A stretch of DNA of 56,923 nt from contig JAJECA010000012.1 in NCBI GenBank assembly GCA_022822265.1, positions 1 through 56,923 on the forward strand. Reading direction: 5' to 3'. The notes beneath the pieces are model-generated. The model worked only from the letters and a program-made list of their open reading frames with translations. It was not told the origin of the DNA and did no database searches. The translations under genes and the position numbers were made by a program. Positions 18,203-26,772 of this stretch are shown piece after piece (the first letter of the stretch is position 1; every line of letters begins with the position of its first letter). The DNA is from Acidimicrobiia bacterium (lineage in GTDB: Bacteria > Actinomycetota > Acidimicrobiia > Acidimicrobiales > Bin134).

Positions 18203-19087
18203 TCAATCCTCCTCGACGGTGGACTCGTAGTGCTGGGCGCCGGGGCCTCGGGGGGCGCGGATGCCCCGGAACTCCCAATCCCCGCCCTTGGCGGTGGACT
18301 GCACTTCCTCGGAGTCGGACGGCTGCGCACCCACATCGTCTCGGATGGGAGTAGGGCCGGACACGATGGTGTTGGTCAGCGCCCCCAGGCCCTCGACTTC
18401 CACGGTGATCACATCACCGGGCGCCACCGGACGGGAGTAGGCCGGGGTTCCCGACAGCAGGATGTCGCCCGGTACCAGCGTGATGGTGCGGGCGATGTCG
18501 GCCACGATGTAGTGCATGTCCCATTCCATCTCGTCGGTGGTGGCGTCTTGCTTCACCTCGCCGTTCACGATGGTTTGGATGCGCTTGCCCCGGAAGTCCC
18601 ACCCGGTGACCAGCCCAGGGCCCACCGGGCACAACGTGTCGCTGCCCTTCACTCGCAGCATCGACCCCGCGTCGGTGTCGCGGAAGTCGTGGAGGCCGTA
18701 GTCGTTGGCCACGCTGTAGCCGGCGATGTAGTCCCCGGCCTCGGCCGGTGAGACGTTGCGGCACGTCTTTCCGATCACAATGGCGATCTCGCCCTCGTAG
18801 TTCAGCCACTGGCACCCCTCGGGGCGCACCACGTCGCTCTTGTGCCCGGTGAGCGCAGTAATGGGCTTGTGGAAGTAGGTGGGCGCCGGGGGCAGCTTGG
18901 TCATGAACTCATCCACCCGGCTGCGGTAGTTCAGATGGATGCAGATGATCTTGGTGGGCGTCACCGGCGCCAGATGGACGGCTTCGTCGATGGCCACCGA
19001 TCGGCCATCGCCGGAAACCAGCAGATCGCCGACGCGTTCGACGTCACAGGGATAGCCATCGAGGAGGATGCGGCGGTATTCGGGCAT
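18203..19087 (-). CDS. Fumarylacetoacetate hydrolase (FAH) family protein
   Basis: A 294-residue FAH-fold enzyme, a family that cleaves or isomerises dicarbonyl acids at the end of aromatic pathways. The metal site is seen as WLNYEGEIAIVIG (Glu-x-Glu) with a later Asp in VANDYGLHDFRD, and the C-terminal barrel ends LLSGTPAYSRPVAPGDVITVEV. An acidic tail of about 35 residues after the domain is unusual. The start ATG at 19087 is 7 nt after a TAGATT that could be the -10 of a leaderless transcript. It lies upstream of the aldehyde dehydrogenase gene in the same operon and 25 bp from the divergent MarR gene. Confidence 0.9.
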   Translation of the reverse strand: MPEYRRILLDGYPCDVERVGDLLVSGDGRSVAIDEAVHLAPVTPTKIICIHLNYRSRVDEFMTKLPPAPTYFHKPITALTGHKSDVVRPEGCQWLNYEGEIAIVIGKTCRNVSPAEAGDYIAGYSVANDYGLHDFRDTDAGSMLRVKGSDTLCPVGPGLVTGWDFRGKRIQTIVNGEVKQDATTDEMEWDMHYIVADIARTITLVPGDILLSGTPAYSRPVAPGDVITVEVEGLGALTNTIVSGPTPIRDDVGAQPSDSEEVQSTAKGGDWEFRGIRAPRGPGAQHYESTVEED

Positions 19088-19112
19088 GTCTGGCAATCTA
19101 CCTAGAGAACCC

Positions 19113-19619
19113 ATGCCAGCCGACTCCACTCCCACCGAACGCCTCCTCGACGCCGAGGTAGACATCCAGGCTCGGTTGGGCGACCGGCCTCTGGATTTCA
19201 ACTCGATGCAGGCCATCTCCAACATCTATCGGGCCGCGGCGGCGGTGCGGCGCCGGGCGGAGCGGGAGGTGCTGGCCGAGGCCGGTTTGTCTTGGGGCGG
19301 CTTCACCATCTTGTGGGTGCTGTGGGTTTGGGGAGAGATGGAGGCCGCTCAACTGGCCTCCGAGTGCGACTTGGCCAAGGGCACGCTGACCGGGATGGTG
19401 ACCACACTGGAGAAGCAGGGCCGGGTGGAGCGCACCCGCATGCAGTCGGACCGCCGCCGAGTCACCGTGGCCCTCACCCCCGCCGGGCTCAAGACCATCG
19501 AGCAACTCTTCCCCCAATTCAACGAGTTCGAAGCCAAGATGAGCGGCGGCCTCAGCGTCGCCGAAAAGCACGACCTGGCCCGCCTCCTGCGAGCAGTCAC
19601 CACCAACGCCTCTGAGTAG
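19113..19619 (+). CDS. MarR-family transcriptional regulator
   Basis: A 168-residue MarR-type repressor. The winged helix runs from about residue 60: AAQLASECDLAKGTLTGMV as helices 3-4, then GRVERTRMQSDRRRVTVALT as the wing. The long N-terminal and C-terminal helices form the dimer interface. ATG at 19113 is used; a longer frame begins inside the divergent FAH gene. The 25-bp gap to FAH includes TCTA-CC-TAGA at 19098-19107, a small inverted repeat that the protein could cover to shut both genes. A role like HpaR is possible given the neighbours. Confidence 0.9.
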   Translation: MPADSTPTERLLDAEVDIQARLGDRPLDFNSMQAISNIYRAAAAVRRRAEREVLAEAGLSWGGFTILWVLWVWGEMEAAQLASECDLAKGTLTGMVTTLEKQGRVERTRMQSDRRRVTVALTPAGLKTIEQLFPQFNEFEAKMSGGLSVAEKHDLARLLRAVTTNASE

Positions 19620-19621
19620 GG

Positions 19622-21085
19622 TCAACCGATTACGAAGGGGTCGCGGGTGGCGCCGGTTAGCTCTATCCAGACGGTTTTGGTTTGGAGGAAGCCGTCTAGG
19701 GCTTCGAGGCCGTTGTCTCGGCCGTAGCCTGATTGCTTGAACCCGCCGAACGGGGCCATGTAGCTCACGTTGCGGTAGGTGTTGATCCACACCGTGCCCA
19801 CCCTTAGTGCCCTCGACACTCGGTGGGCCCGGCGGATGTCGTTGGTCCAAATGCCGGCGGCCAGGCCGTAGTCGCTGTCGTTGGCCAGCTTCACCACCTC
19901 GTCCTCGTCTTCGAAGTCCAGCACCGCCAGCACCGGACCGAAGACCTCTTCCCGAACGATGGTGGACTGGTTGGTCACGCCGGTGATCACGGTGGGGCGC
20001 ACGAACCGGCCTCCGAGTTCGGGGTCGACCACACCACCGGCGGCAATGGTGGCGCCCTCTGAGCGGGCCTGGTCGATCATGGACAGGATCCGGTCCCGCT
20101 GGGCATCCGAGGCCGCCGGTCCCATCTCGGTGGCCGTATCGGAGGGGTCGCCCAGCACCAGCTCGCTGGCCCGGCCCACCACTCGGCCCACCACCTCTTC
20201 GACGATGTCTCGGTGAATGTAGGCCCTCGACCCGGCAATGCAGGTCTGTCCGCTGGCCGCAAATATCCCGGCCAAGAGCCCGTTGGTCACCGCCTCGGGA
20301 TCGGCGTCGGCGAAGATGATCTGGGGCGACTTGCCGCCCAGCTCCAGCACCGTGGGGGTCAGGTTGTCGGCCGCGGCCCGGGCCACGTGCTTGGCGGTGG
20401 CCCCGCCTCCGGTGAAGGTGATCTTGTCGATATCGGGATGGGAGGTGATGGCCGCGCCCACCTCGGCTCCGCCGGTCACCACGTTGATGACGCCGGGGGG
20501 AAACCCGGCCTCGGCGGATCGCTCGGCCAGCATCAGCGCGGTGACCGGGGTCAAGTCGGAAGGCTTGATGACCGCGGTACACCCGGTGGCCAACAGCGGG
20601 GCCAGCTTCCAGGTCAGCAGCGCCAACGGCGAGTTCCACGGGATGATGGCCCCCACCACCCCGATGGGCTCGCGCTCGGTGTACACCAAGAAATTGGGCG
20701 ACGGGCTGGGAAGCTGCTCCCCGCCGATCTTGTCGGCCATCCCGGCGAAGAAGTCGTAATAGCTCTGCAAGCCCTTGGCCTGCGCCGACGTCTCACGGAT
20801 GATCTTGCCGTTGTCCCGGGTTTCGATCTGGCCCAACAGTTCCGCATCTCGGGTCAGCAGCTCGCCCAAGCGGCGCATCAGCTGGGCCCGCTCTGCGGCG
20901 GCCATCGTGGCCCAGGGTCCGTCGGCAAACGCCCGTCGAGCCGCCCGGACGGCGACATCCACCGCGGCCGGATCGTCGGCCACCTCAGCCCAGGACTCCC
21001 CCGTGAACGGGTTGGCCGTGGCCATGCGCCGCCCGTTGGGCGGGGGTGCAAACCCCCCGCCGATCCAGTTGTCGTAGGTCTCCAT
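19622..21085 (-). CDS. NAD(P)-dependent aldehyde dehydrogenase, last gene of the long catabolic operon
   Basis: A 487-residue aldehyde dehydrogenase. Segments: IIPWNSPLALLTWKLAP, FTGGGATAKHV, the base in LELGGKSPQ, the nucleophile in ASGQTCIAGSR and the C-terminal APFGGFKQSGYGRDNG. This is the betaine/gamma-aminobutyraldehyde-like branch, the same branch as PuuC. ATG at 21085 overlaps the ferredoxin stop (TGATG), so it belongs to the P450-ferredoxin operon. With the gamma-glutamyl ligase upstream it could oxidise a gamma-glutamyl aminoaldehyde; this is inference. It converges with the MarR gene, leaving only 2 bp. Confidence 0.92.
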   Translation of the reverse strand: METYDNWIGGGFAPPPNGRRMATANPFTGESWAEVADDPAAVDVAVRAARRAFADGPWATMAAAERAQLMRRLGELLTRDAELLGQIETRDNGKIIRETSAQAKGLQSYYDFFAGMADKIGGEQLPSPSPNFLVYTEREPIGVVGAIIPWNSPLALLTWKLAPLLATGCTAVIKPSDLTPVTALMLAERSAEAGFPPGVINVVTGGAEVGAAITSHPDIDKITFTGGGATAKHVARAAADNLTPTVLELGGKSPQIIFADADPEAVTNGLLAGIFAASGQTCIAGSRAYIHRDIVEEVVGRVVGRASELVLGDPSDTATEMGPAASDAQRDRILSMIDQARSEGATIAAGGVVDPELGGRFVRPTVITGVTNQSTIVREEVFGPVLAVLDFEDEDEVVKLANDSDYGLAAGIWTNDIRRAHRVSRALRVGTVWINTYRNVSYMAPFGGFKQSGYGRDNGLEALDGFLQTKTVWIELTGATRDPFVIG

Positions 21086-21300
21086 CAAGCTTTCCCTTCC
21101 ACTATTGCGATGGCTTGGCCGGGGCAGCGATCTACTGCCACGGCAGCTCGGTCTCGGGGCAGCAGGCCATCGCTGATAACCGATGAGATGACTATGTCAT
21201 CGTCGAGTTTGAACACTTCGGGTTCGAGCATCTCGCATATGCCGCCGCCGATGCAGAGCTCCTGGTCCACCACCACCCGCACCAAGTCGTCGCTGGCCAT
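21085..21300 (-). CDS. Small 3Fe-4S ferredoxin, P450 electron donor
   Basis: A 71-residue ferredoxin. Three cysteines fit a [3Fe-4S] cluster: CIGGGIC (Cys16 and Cys22) and the late Cys-Pro (RCPGQA, Cys59). The position where a fourth ligand would sit is Gly, as in many actinobacterial P450 ferredoxins. The start ATG at 21300 overlaps the P450 stop (ATGA), so the two are made together and the ferredoxin almost certainly feeds electrons to that P450. No dedicated ferredoxin reductase is found in the window. Confidence 0.93.
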   Translation of the reverse strand: MASDDLVRVVVDQELCIGGGICEMLEPEVFKLDDDIVISSVISDGLLPRDRAAVAVDRCPGQAIAIVEGKA

Positions 21301-22562
21301 CAATTGCTCCCCCCGGCTGGCCTCATGCCCACCGAGAGCACGCCGTGGACGAAATTCGACCGGGCTCGCACCGGCTCGGAAGTCTGCTCCAAGCAGATCG
21401 ACCGCTTGGCCATCTCCTCCAGCAGCACGGTCACCTCCAGGCGGGCCAGAAACGCTCCCAGACACAGGTGGGGGCCGCCGCCCCCGAAGGCGAAATGGTC
21501 GCTGTTGGCCCGGCTTACGTCGAACCGGAACGGGTCTTCGAAAACCGCCTCGTCGCGGTTGGCCGAGGCGTACCACATCACCACCTTGTCGCCCTCGGCG
21601 ATCGGGGTGCCGGCCAGCTCGGTGTCGGTGGTGGCCGTGCGCCTCATATGCATCACCGGGGTGGCCCACCGCAGGACCTCCTCGGCGGCCGAGTCGATCA
21701 GCCCCGGGTCGGCCAGCACTCGCCCCCACTCATCGGGGAAGGCGGCCAGCGCCATCCCCCCATGGCTGATGGCGGTGCGGGTGGTCTCGTTCCCGGCGAA
21801 CACCAGCAGGTGGAACATGTTGCGGTACTCGTTTCGCGACATCCGCTCGACGTCAGATTCGGCCTGCACCAAGTGCGAGACCAAATCATCTCGGAGGTCG
21901 TTCTGGCGCTGCTGGCGCATGCCCTCGCCGTACTCGAACAGCGCGTGGCTGGCCGGGCTGTTGAACGGCAGTAGGCGCAGTTCGGTGGTGTTTCCAAATG
22001 CATCAGGGGGGATCGACTGGGCGTCGCCGGTGCCCTCCACCAGGTAGTTGGACAGCTCCACCAGGTAGTCGGCGTCGTCGGTAGGAACGCCGAGCATGGT
22101 CAAGATCACCTGGATGGGCAGCGGTGCGGCCACCATGTCCACCCAGTCGCCGCCATCCTGGGCCACGAACTCGTCGAGCAGCTCGCCGGTGATGGCTCGC
22201 ACCGTCTCCTCCCACCGGCGGATGTTCTTGGGGGTGAAGGCGCCGGCTACCAGGCGCCGCAGCCGGGTGTGGTCGGGGGCGTCGGTGTCGATGAGCGACC
22301 GTCGGGCCTCGAGCGCGTCGGCTTCCAGATCCCACAGGTTGGTGTGGCCGATGGCCGAGGAGAACAGCTCCGGGTTCCGGGACACATGGCGCACTTCAGC
22401 GTGGCGGGTGACGGCCCAAAATCCCCCGTCCTCATAGGGATGCCAAGCCAGACCGGGTGTGGCGCGGATCTGGGCGAAGCGATCATGAGGGATCCCCTCC
22501 AGATAGAGGCTGGGATCGGTGACGTTCGGCGTGTCGACCGCGGCAGCCGATGGTGGAGCCAT
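21300..22562 (-). CDS. Cytochrome P450 (first of two)
   Basis: A 420-residue soluble bacterial P450. The heme loop is FGGGGPHLCLG with the thiolate Cys near 367; the oxygen-activating I-helix is FAGNETTRTA near 256; the ExxR is EEVLR near 294, followed by MHMRRTATTDTEL. These segments resemble the CYP125/142/124 branch that hydroxylates branched or steroid side chains, but also other actinobacterial P450s. Gene order (glutamine-synthetase-like, P450, 3Fe-4S ferredoxin) recalls mycobacterial pip/mor clusters that open cyclic amines. The start is set at 22562, one base after the ligase stop; ATG 22580 is the alternative. Confidence 0.93.
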   Translation of the reverse strand: MAPPSAAAVDTPNVTDPSLYLEGIPHDRFAQIRATPGLAWHPYEDGGFWAVTRHAEVRHVSRNPELFSSAIGHTNLWDLEADALEARRSLIDTDAPDHTRLRRLVAGAFTPKNIRRWEETVRAITGELLDEFVAQDGGDWVDMVAAPLPIQVILTMLGVPTDDADYLVELSNYLVEGTGDAQSIPPDAFGNTTELRLLPFNSPASHALFEYGEGMRQQRQNDLRDDLVSHLVQAESDVERMSRNEYRNMFHLLVFAGNETTRTAISHGGMALAAFPDEWGRVLADPGLIDSAAEEVLRWATPVMHMRRTATTDTELAGTPIAEGDKVVMWYASANRDEAVFEDPFRFDVSRANSDHFAFGGGGPHLCLGAFLARLEVTVLLEEMAKRSICLEQTSEPVRARSNFVHGVLSVGMRPAGGSN

Positions 22563-22563
22563 G

Positions 22564-23907
22564 TCAGCAGTGCTCCGCATACCGGGCCCGCTCCCAGTTG
22601 TTCACCTCGTCGGGATGGGGCGAGTTCTCCGGAGCCATCGCCAGCTCGTGGTCGGCCAGGGTCAAAAAGCCCTCCGAGAAGACCTTTCCCAGCATCTCGG
22701 CCAGCGGGCTGTCTCGATAAGCGGCGATCGCCCCGGCCAGATCGGCGGGCAGCGGCCGCGAGTCGCCGGGGTCGGCGTACATGTCGCCCTCGCTCATCGG
22801 CGGCAGGGGCAGCGCCCGCTCGATCCCGTCGAGGCCGGCGGCCAAAATGGCGGCGATCATCAGGTAGGGGTTGGCGTCGGCCCCCGCCGAGCGGAACTCC
22901 ACCCGGTTGGCCTGCGAGTCGGCCTCGCAGATGCATCGGCACAACACCGAGCGATTGTCGAGGCCCCAGTGCACGTGGGTGGGCACAAACGTGTAGGGGC
23001 GGATGCGCTTGGGGCCGTTGATGGTTGGCGCTCCCAGCAGGGTCATGGCCTCGGCGTGCTCGAACAGCCCGGCGATCCAGTGCCCCATGAGCTGGTTGGG
23101 CAGGCCGTTTGAGTCGGCGAAGGCATTGGCCCCGCCCTCAGACAGGCTGGTGTGGATGTGCATGCCCGATCCCGACGGCTCGGTCCACAGCTTGGGCATG
23201 AAGGTGGCCCGCATGCCGTGCTGGACGGCCACTTGCTTGACGATGCTCTTGAGCAGAACGGTGTTGTCGGCGCAGGTCATGGCATCGGAGTGGCCGATGT
23301 TGATCTCCATCTGGCCCGGGCCGTATTCGGGGTTGGACGACTCCAACTCCAGGCCGGCCCCAAGCAAGCCGTGGCGCATGTCCCGCACGCAGTCCTCCAG
23401 CTCTAGGGCGTCAGTGAGCGAGGAGTACTGGATGTGGTTCTGCACCGGCGTCCAATCGGGGGCGCAGATGTAGAACTCCAGTTCGGTGGCCACCACCGGA
23501 TCCAACCCAGCATGGCGGCACCGTTCGATCTGGTCGGCCAGCACGTTGCGGGGGGCGGCGGGGTGGGGCTCGCCGTGGGGATCGAAGGTGTCGGCGAACA
23601 CCAGGGCATAACCCGGACGATGGGAGAAGATGCGCCCAGTGGAGACGTCGGGGGCGAGGTGGCAGTCGAGAAAGCCCGACTCCATGTTGATGTAGGGGTG
23701 GTCGGGCAGGTCGTTCTGCATGTCGAACGCGAAAATGGCGTCGGCAATGTTGAGGCCGCCATCGATGGTCGTCGAGAAGAACCGCTCCACCGGTACCCGC
23801 TTGCCCCGGATATGGCCCAGAGTGTCGGGTGCGGCCACCTCGACGGTGTGGACTTCCGCCTGTTCACAGGCAGTGCGGAAGTCGTCGATGCTGGTGGGCT
23901 CAGCCAT
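22564..23907 (-). CDS. Glutamine-synthetase-like ligase (probable gamma-glutamyl-amine synthetase), copy 1
   Basis: A 447-residue GS-fold enzyme expected to join the gamma-carboxyl of glutamate to an amine using ATP, like PuuA. It has the GlnA-like DTLGHIRGKRVP near residue 28, the metal/ATP site ELEFYI and EYGPGQMEINIGHSD, the glutamate site GSGMHIHTSL, an NGPKRIRPYTFVP loop and ANRVEFRSAGADANPYL. The RGK entry and its place in a P450/aldehyde dehydrogenase operon, not near nitrogen genes, argue against a housekeeping glutamine synthetase. ATG at 23907 has AGAGAGG in front. The amine is unknown. Confidence 0.88.
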   Translation of the reverse strand: MAEPTSIDDFRTACEQAEVHTVEVAAPDTLGHIRGKRVPVERFFSTTIDGGLNIADAIFAFDMQNDLPDHPYINMESGFLDCHLAPDVSTGRIFSHRPGYALVFADTFDPHGEPHPAAPRNVLADQIERCRHAGLDPVVATELEFYICAPDWTPVQNHIQYSSLTDALELEDCVRDMRHGLLGAGLELESSNPEYGPGQMEINIGHSDAMTCADNTVLLKSIVKQVAVQHGMRATFMPKLWTEPSGSGMHIHTSLSEGGANAFADSNGLPNQLMGHWIAGLFEHAEAMTLLGAPTINGPKRIRPYTFVPTHVHWGLDNRSVLCRCICEADSQANRVEFRSAGADANPYLMIAAILAAGLDGIERALPLPPMSEGDMYADPGDSRPLPADLAGAIAAYRDSPLAEMLGKVFSEGFLTLADHELAMAPENSPHPDEVNNWERARYAEHC

Positions 23908-23930
23908 GGTTCGGGTACCTCTCTGACGGG

Positions 23931-24911
23931 CTAGTTGGCATGGGCTTGGTTGATCAGGAGCACCAGGCGACCTTCGACATCGCCGGTGCGCAAACGGTCG
24001 TGGGCCTGCTGGGCGTCGGTGAAGGGCATGGTCTCCACCGGAGCGATGATGGACGGTTCCCGGCGGGCTAGGTCGAGGAGCTCGCCCAGCTGCGGCCGGG
24101 TGCCCCAGATGCTGGACATGAAGCGGGCTTCGTGGGGAACAGCTCCTACCCCGAACGGTACGCGTCCGCCGTAGAGGCCGACGGCCACCACTAGGCCCTG
24201 CCTGGCCACCGCGCCGGCCGCCGTGGCCAGGGTGGCGTCGCTGCCCACAAAGTCGACCACCGCATCGCAGAGCGGCAGCTCGTCGTCGGCGTCGAGCGCC
24301 CCGTCGGCGCCCATGGACAGCGCCGTGGCCCGCTTGTCGGCGGCCCGGTCGAGGACAAGCACCTCGGCGTCGGACAGCAGTTTGAGGTAGCGCAGTGCAA
24401 ACTGCCCGATTCCGCCAGCGCCGATAACCAGCACCCGGCGCTTCCGGCCGGGACGGCGCAGCGTGTCCAGAGTTTGCTGCACCGCCCGATATCCGGTGAG
24501 GCCCCCGCAAGCCAGCGGCGCGCTGGCCACCGGGTCGAGATCTCCCAGCGGGTAGAGGTACGCCCGGTCGGCGATGGCCATGCGCTCGGCGTAGCCCCCG
24601 TCCACCACCAACCCGGCCTCGGTGGCATCAGCGCAGATCATCTCGTTGCCGTCGGCGCACTCCCGGCACTGTCCGCACCCCCAGGGGGCGTACACCATCA
24701 CCGGCCCCAGCTCGGAATGGAACCCGGTGACCTCGTGGCCCAACACGATGGGAAGCGGGCTGGGGAACTCTCCGTCCACCACGTGCAGGTCGGAATGGCA
24801 CAGCCCGCAGGCGATGACGTCGATGGTCTCGGTGGCGTCGGCACCGGGCTCGGGGTAGTCGTCTACCACCACCAGAGGCGACTTCCGGGCTTCGAGAACA
24901 ACGGCCCGCAT
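23931..24911 (-). CDS. Zinc-dependent alcohol dehydrogenase (MDR superfamily)
   Basis: A 326-residue medium-chain dehydrogenase. Catalytic zinc ligands are in CGLCHSDLHVVDGE and LGHEVTG; the structural zinc has four cysteines spaced 2-2-7 in CGQCRECADGNEMIC. The NAD site is VIGAGGIGQFALRY. The start ATG at 24911 is one base after the acyl-CoA dehydrogenase stop; the longer frame upstream is inside that gene. It would oxidise an alcohol, giving the aldehyde for the dehydrogenase at the end of the operon. Confidence 0.92.
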   Translation of the reverse strand: MRAVVLEARKSPLVVVDDYPEPGADATETIDVIACGLCHSDLHVVDGEFPSPLPIVLGHEVTGFHSELGPVMVYAPWGCGQCRECADGNEMICADATEAGLVVDGGYAERMAIADRAYLYPLGDLDPVASAPLACGGLTGYRAVQQTLDTLRRPGRKRRVLVIGAGGIGQFALRYLKLLSDAEVLVLDRAADKRATALSMGADGALDADDELPLCDAVVDFVGSDATLATAAGAVARQGLVVAVGLYGGRVPFGVGAVPHEARFMSSIWGTRPQLGELLDLARREPSIIAPVETMPFTDAQQAHDRLRTGDVEGRLVLLINQAHAN

Positions 24912-24912
24912 A

Positions 24913-26079
24913 TCAATAGCTCTTGGGCAGGCCGAGGCACTTCTGGGCCACAAAGGCCAGCACCAGGTTATTGTTGATGGGGGCCACTTGGTAGAGCCGG
25001 GTCTCGCGGAACTTGCGCTCGATGTCGTACTCCTGAGCGAAGCCAAACCCGCCGTGGGTGTTGAGCGCGGCATTGCCGGCCTCCCAGGAGGCCTCCGATG
25101 CCAGCAGTTTGGCCATGTTGGCCTCGGCCCCGCACGATTCGCCGGCGTCGAACATGTTGGCTGCCCTCCACCGCATGAGGTCAGCAGCCTGGAGGTTGGT
25201 GTAGGCCCGGGCCAGCGGGAAGGCCACCCCCTGGTTCATGCCGATGGGCCGGCCGAACACCTCCCGCCCCTTGGCGTACTCGCTGGCCCTTTCCAAGAAG
25301 AAGCGGCCGTCGCCGATGCACTCGGCGGCGATGAGGATCCGCTCGGCGTTCATGCCGTCGAGGATGTGGCGGAAGCCCTGGCCCTCGGTGCCCACCAGGG
25401 CGTCAACCGGCACCACCACGTCGTCGAAGAACACCTCGGTGGTGTTGTGGTTCATCATGGTGGGGATGGGGTTGATGGTCAGCCCCGGTATCAGCTCGCC
25501 GCCGTCCCCACGCAACTCAATGAGAAAGACCGACAGGCCGTCGGTGCGGTTGTCCAGCTTGTCGGCAGGGGTAGTGCGGGCCAGCAAGATCATCAGGTCG
25601 GAATACAGCGCCCGTGACGTCCAGATCTTCTGGCCGTTGATGCGCCAGGTGTCGCCGTCGCGTTCGGCCCGGGTGCGAATGGCGGTGGTCTCCGAACCGG
25701 CGGCGGGCTCGGTCACCCCGAAGGCTTGCAACCGTTTGCGCCCGTCGGCCACCTGGGGCAAGTACTTCTGCTTCTGCTCCTCAGAGCCGTGGCGCAGCAG
25801 CGTGCCCATCACGTACATCTGGGCGTGGCAGGCGCTGGGGTTGCCGCCGCTGGCTGAGATCTCCTCCACGATCACCGACGCCCCCGCCAGGCTCAGCCCG
25901 CCCCCGCCGTAGAGCTCGGGAATCAACGCACCGAGCCATCCATGAGCGGTCAGCTCGGCCACGAACTCCTCTGGGTAGCCGCTGGGTTCCAGCTCGCGCC
26001 AGTACTCGTTGCCGAACTTGTCGCAAAGCCGCCGGACCTCTGTCCGGATCAACTCGAAGTCTTCGGCGACAGCAGCCAC
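24913..26079 (-). CDS. Acyl-CoA dehydrogenase family flavoprotein
   Basis: A 388-residue FAD enzyme with the three-part ACAD fold. The FAD/substrate loops are AFGVTEPAAGSETTAIRT and KIWTSRALYSDLMI; the C-terminal helices hold AYTNLQAADLMRW, and the family end segment NTHGGFGFAQEYDIER is complete. It would form a double bond next to a CoA thioester or imine-like carbon. It starts at GTG 26079, directly against the GntR stop codon. It is one of two ACAD-like proteins in the window; the other is more divergent. Confidence 0.92.
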   Translation of the reverse strand: MAAVAEDFELIRTEVRRLCDKFGNEYWRELEPSGYPEEFVAELTAHGWLGALIPELYGGGGLSLAGASVIVEEISASGGNPSACHAQMYVMGTLLRHGSEEQKQKYLPQVADGRKRLQAFGVTEPAAGSETTAIRTRAERDGDTWRINGQKIWTSRALYSDLMILLARTTPADKLDNRTDGLSVFLIELRGDGGELIPGLTINPIPTMMNHNTTEVFFDDVVVPVDALVGTEGQGFRHILDGMNAERILIAAECIGDGRFFLERASEYAKGREVFGRPIGMNQGVAFPLARAYTNLQAADLMRWRAANMFDAGESCGAEANMAKLLASEASWEAGNAALNTHGGFGFAQEYDIERKFRETRLYQVAPINNNLVLAFVAQKCLGLPKSY

Positions 26080-26772
26080 TCAGTCCTCCCAGAATCCGTG
26101 TCTTGCCAGGTGGTCCACCGCCGCCATGCCCGACTGGTGGAGGTGGTGTTCCATCCGGCGGCGGGCTTCCTCGGCGTCGCGGTGCACGATGGCTTCGAGG
26201 ATGGCGGCGTGGTGCTGAACGGCCTGGGCGTCCCAGCCGTCGGTGAACTCGTAGTAGTCGGCCGGCACCGAGCGTTCCAACAAGCGAAGGAGCCAACGCG
26301 TCCGACGGGGGGCGGTGCGGTTGATGATGCGGTGAAAGGCCCAGTTGAGCGCCGATAGGTCGTCGTTGGTGCCGTCGACGAATCGATCGTGAATGGCCCG
26401 CAACTGCTCGATCTCATCTTCGCCCAAGGTGTCGGCCGCGATGGCCGCCGCTCGGCCGGCTACTACGCCGAACAGCTCGTAGTGGTCGACGATGTCCTCG
26501 GGAGTCAGGTCGGCCACCACGGCCCCGCGCCGGGGGATCAGGTCCAGTAGCCCCTCTTGGCCCAGGATGACCAGGGCCTCCCGGATCGGACTGCGGCTGA
26601 CGTCGAGCGCGGCGGCCAGAGCTTCTTGGTCGATCTTGGTCCCCGGTTTCAGGGCTCCGGTCAGGATTTGCTCCCTGATGTAGAGCACCACCTCGTCGGC
26701 CAGTCCGCCTCGCCGGCGGTTTGGCGGGCGGGTGCCTTGGTATGGATCGGGGAAGACGGCCAGCTCGGTCAT
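26080..26772 (-). CDS. GntR-family regulator with FCD domain
   Basis: A 230-residue FadR-type regulator. The winged helix is at residues about 22-88: LADEVVLYIREQILTGALKPG then EALAAALDVSRSPIREALVIL. The FCD ligand domain fills about 98-225 with a metal-type His/Asp pattern (NWAFHRIINR, DAQAVQHHAAILEAI, HRDAEEARRRMEHHL). Its gene lies inside the operon, overlapping the LivM-LivG gene by four bases. The operon promoter region and one other promoter carry TCGTTTG-N4-CAAACGA, whose TTGG-TACC-AA core in one copy fits FCD-type operators, so autoregulation is likely. Confidence 0.93.
   Translation of the reverse strand: MTELAVFPDPYQGTRPPNRRRGGLADEVVLYIREQILTGALKPGTKIDQEALAAALDVSRSPIREALVILGQEGLLDLIPRRGAVVADLTPEDIVDHYELFGVVAGRAAAIAADTLGEDEIEQLRAIHDRFVDGTNDDLSALNWAFHRIINRTAPRRTRWLLRLLERSVPADYYEFTDGWDAQAVQHHAAILEAIVHRDAEEARRRMEHHLHQSGMAAVDHLARHGFWED

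Noticed and set aside
19098..20639. 513-residue open frame antiparallel to the aldehyde dehydrogenase and MarR genes
   Set aside because: Composition is Arg/Gly/His-rich with no domain; it is a GC-driven shadow of two clear genes.
20213..21769. 518-residue plus-strand open frame
   Set aside because: Shadow of the aldehyde dehydrogenase, ferredoxin and P450 genes; no recognisable motif.
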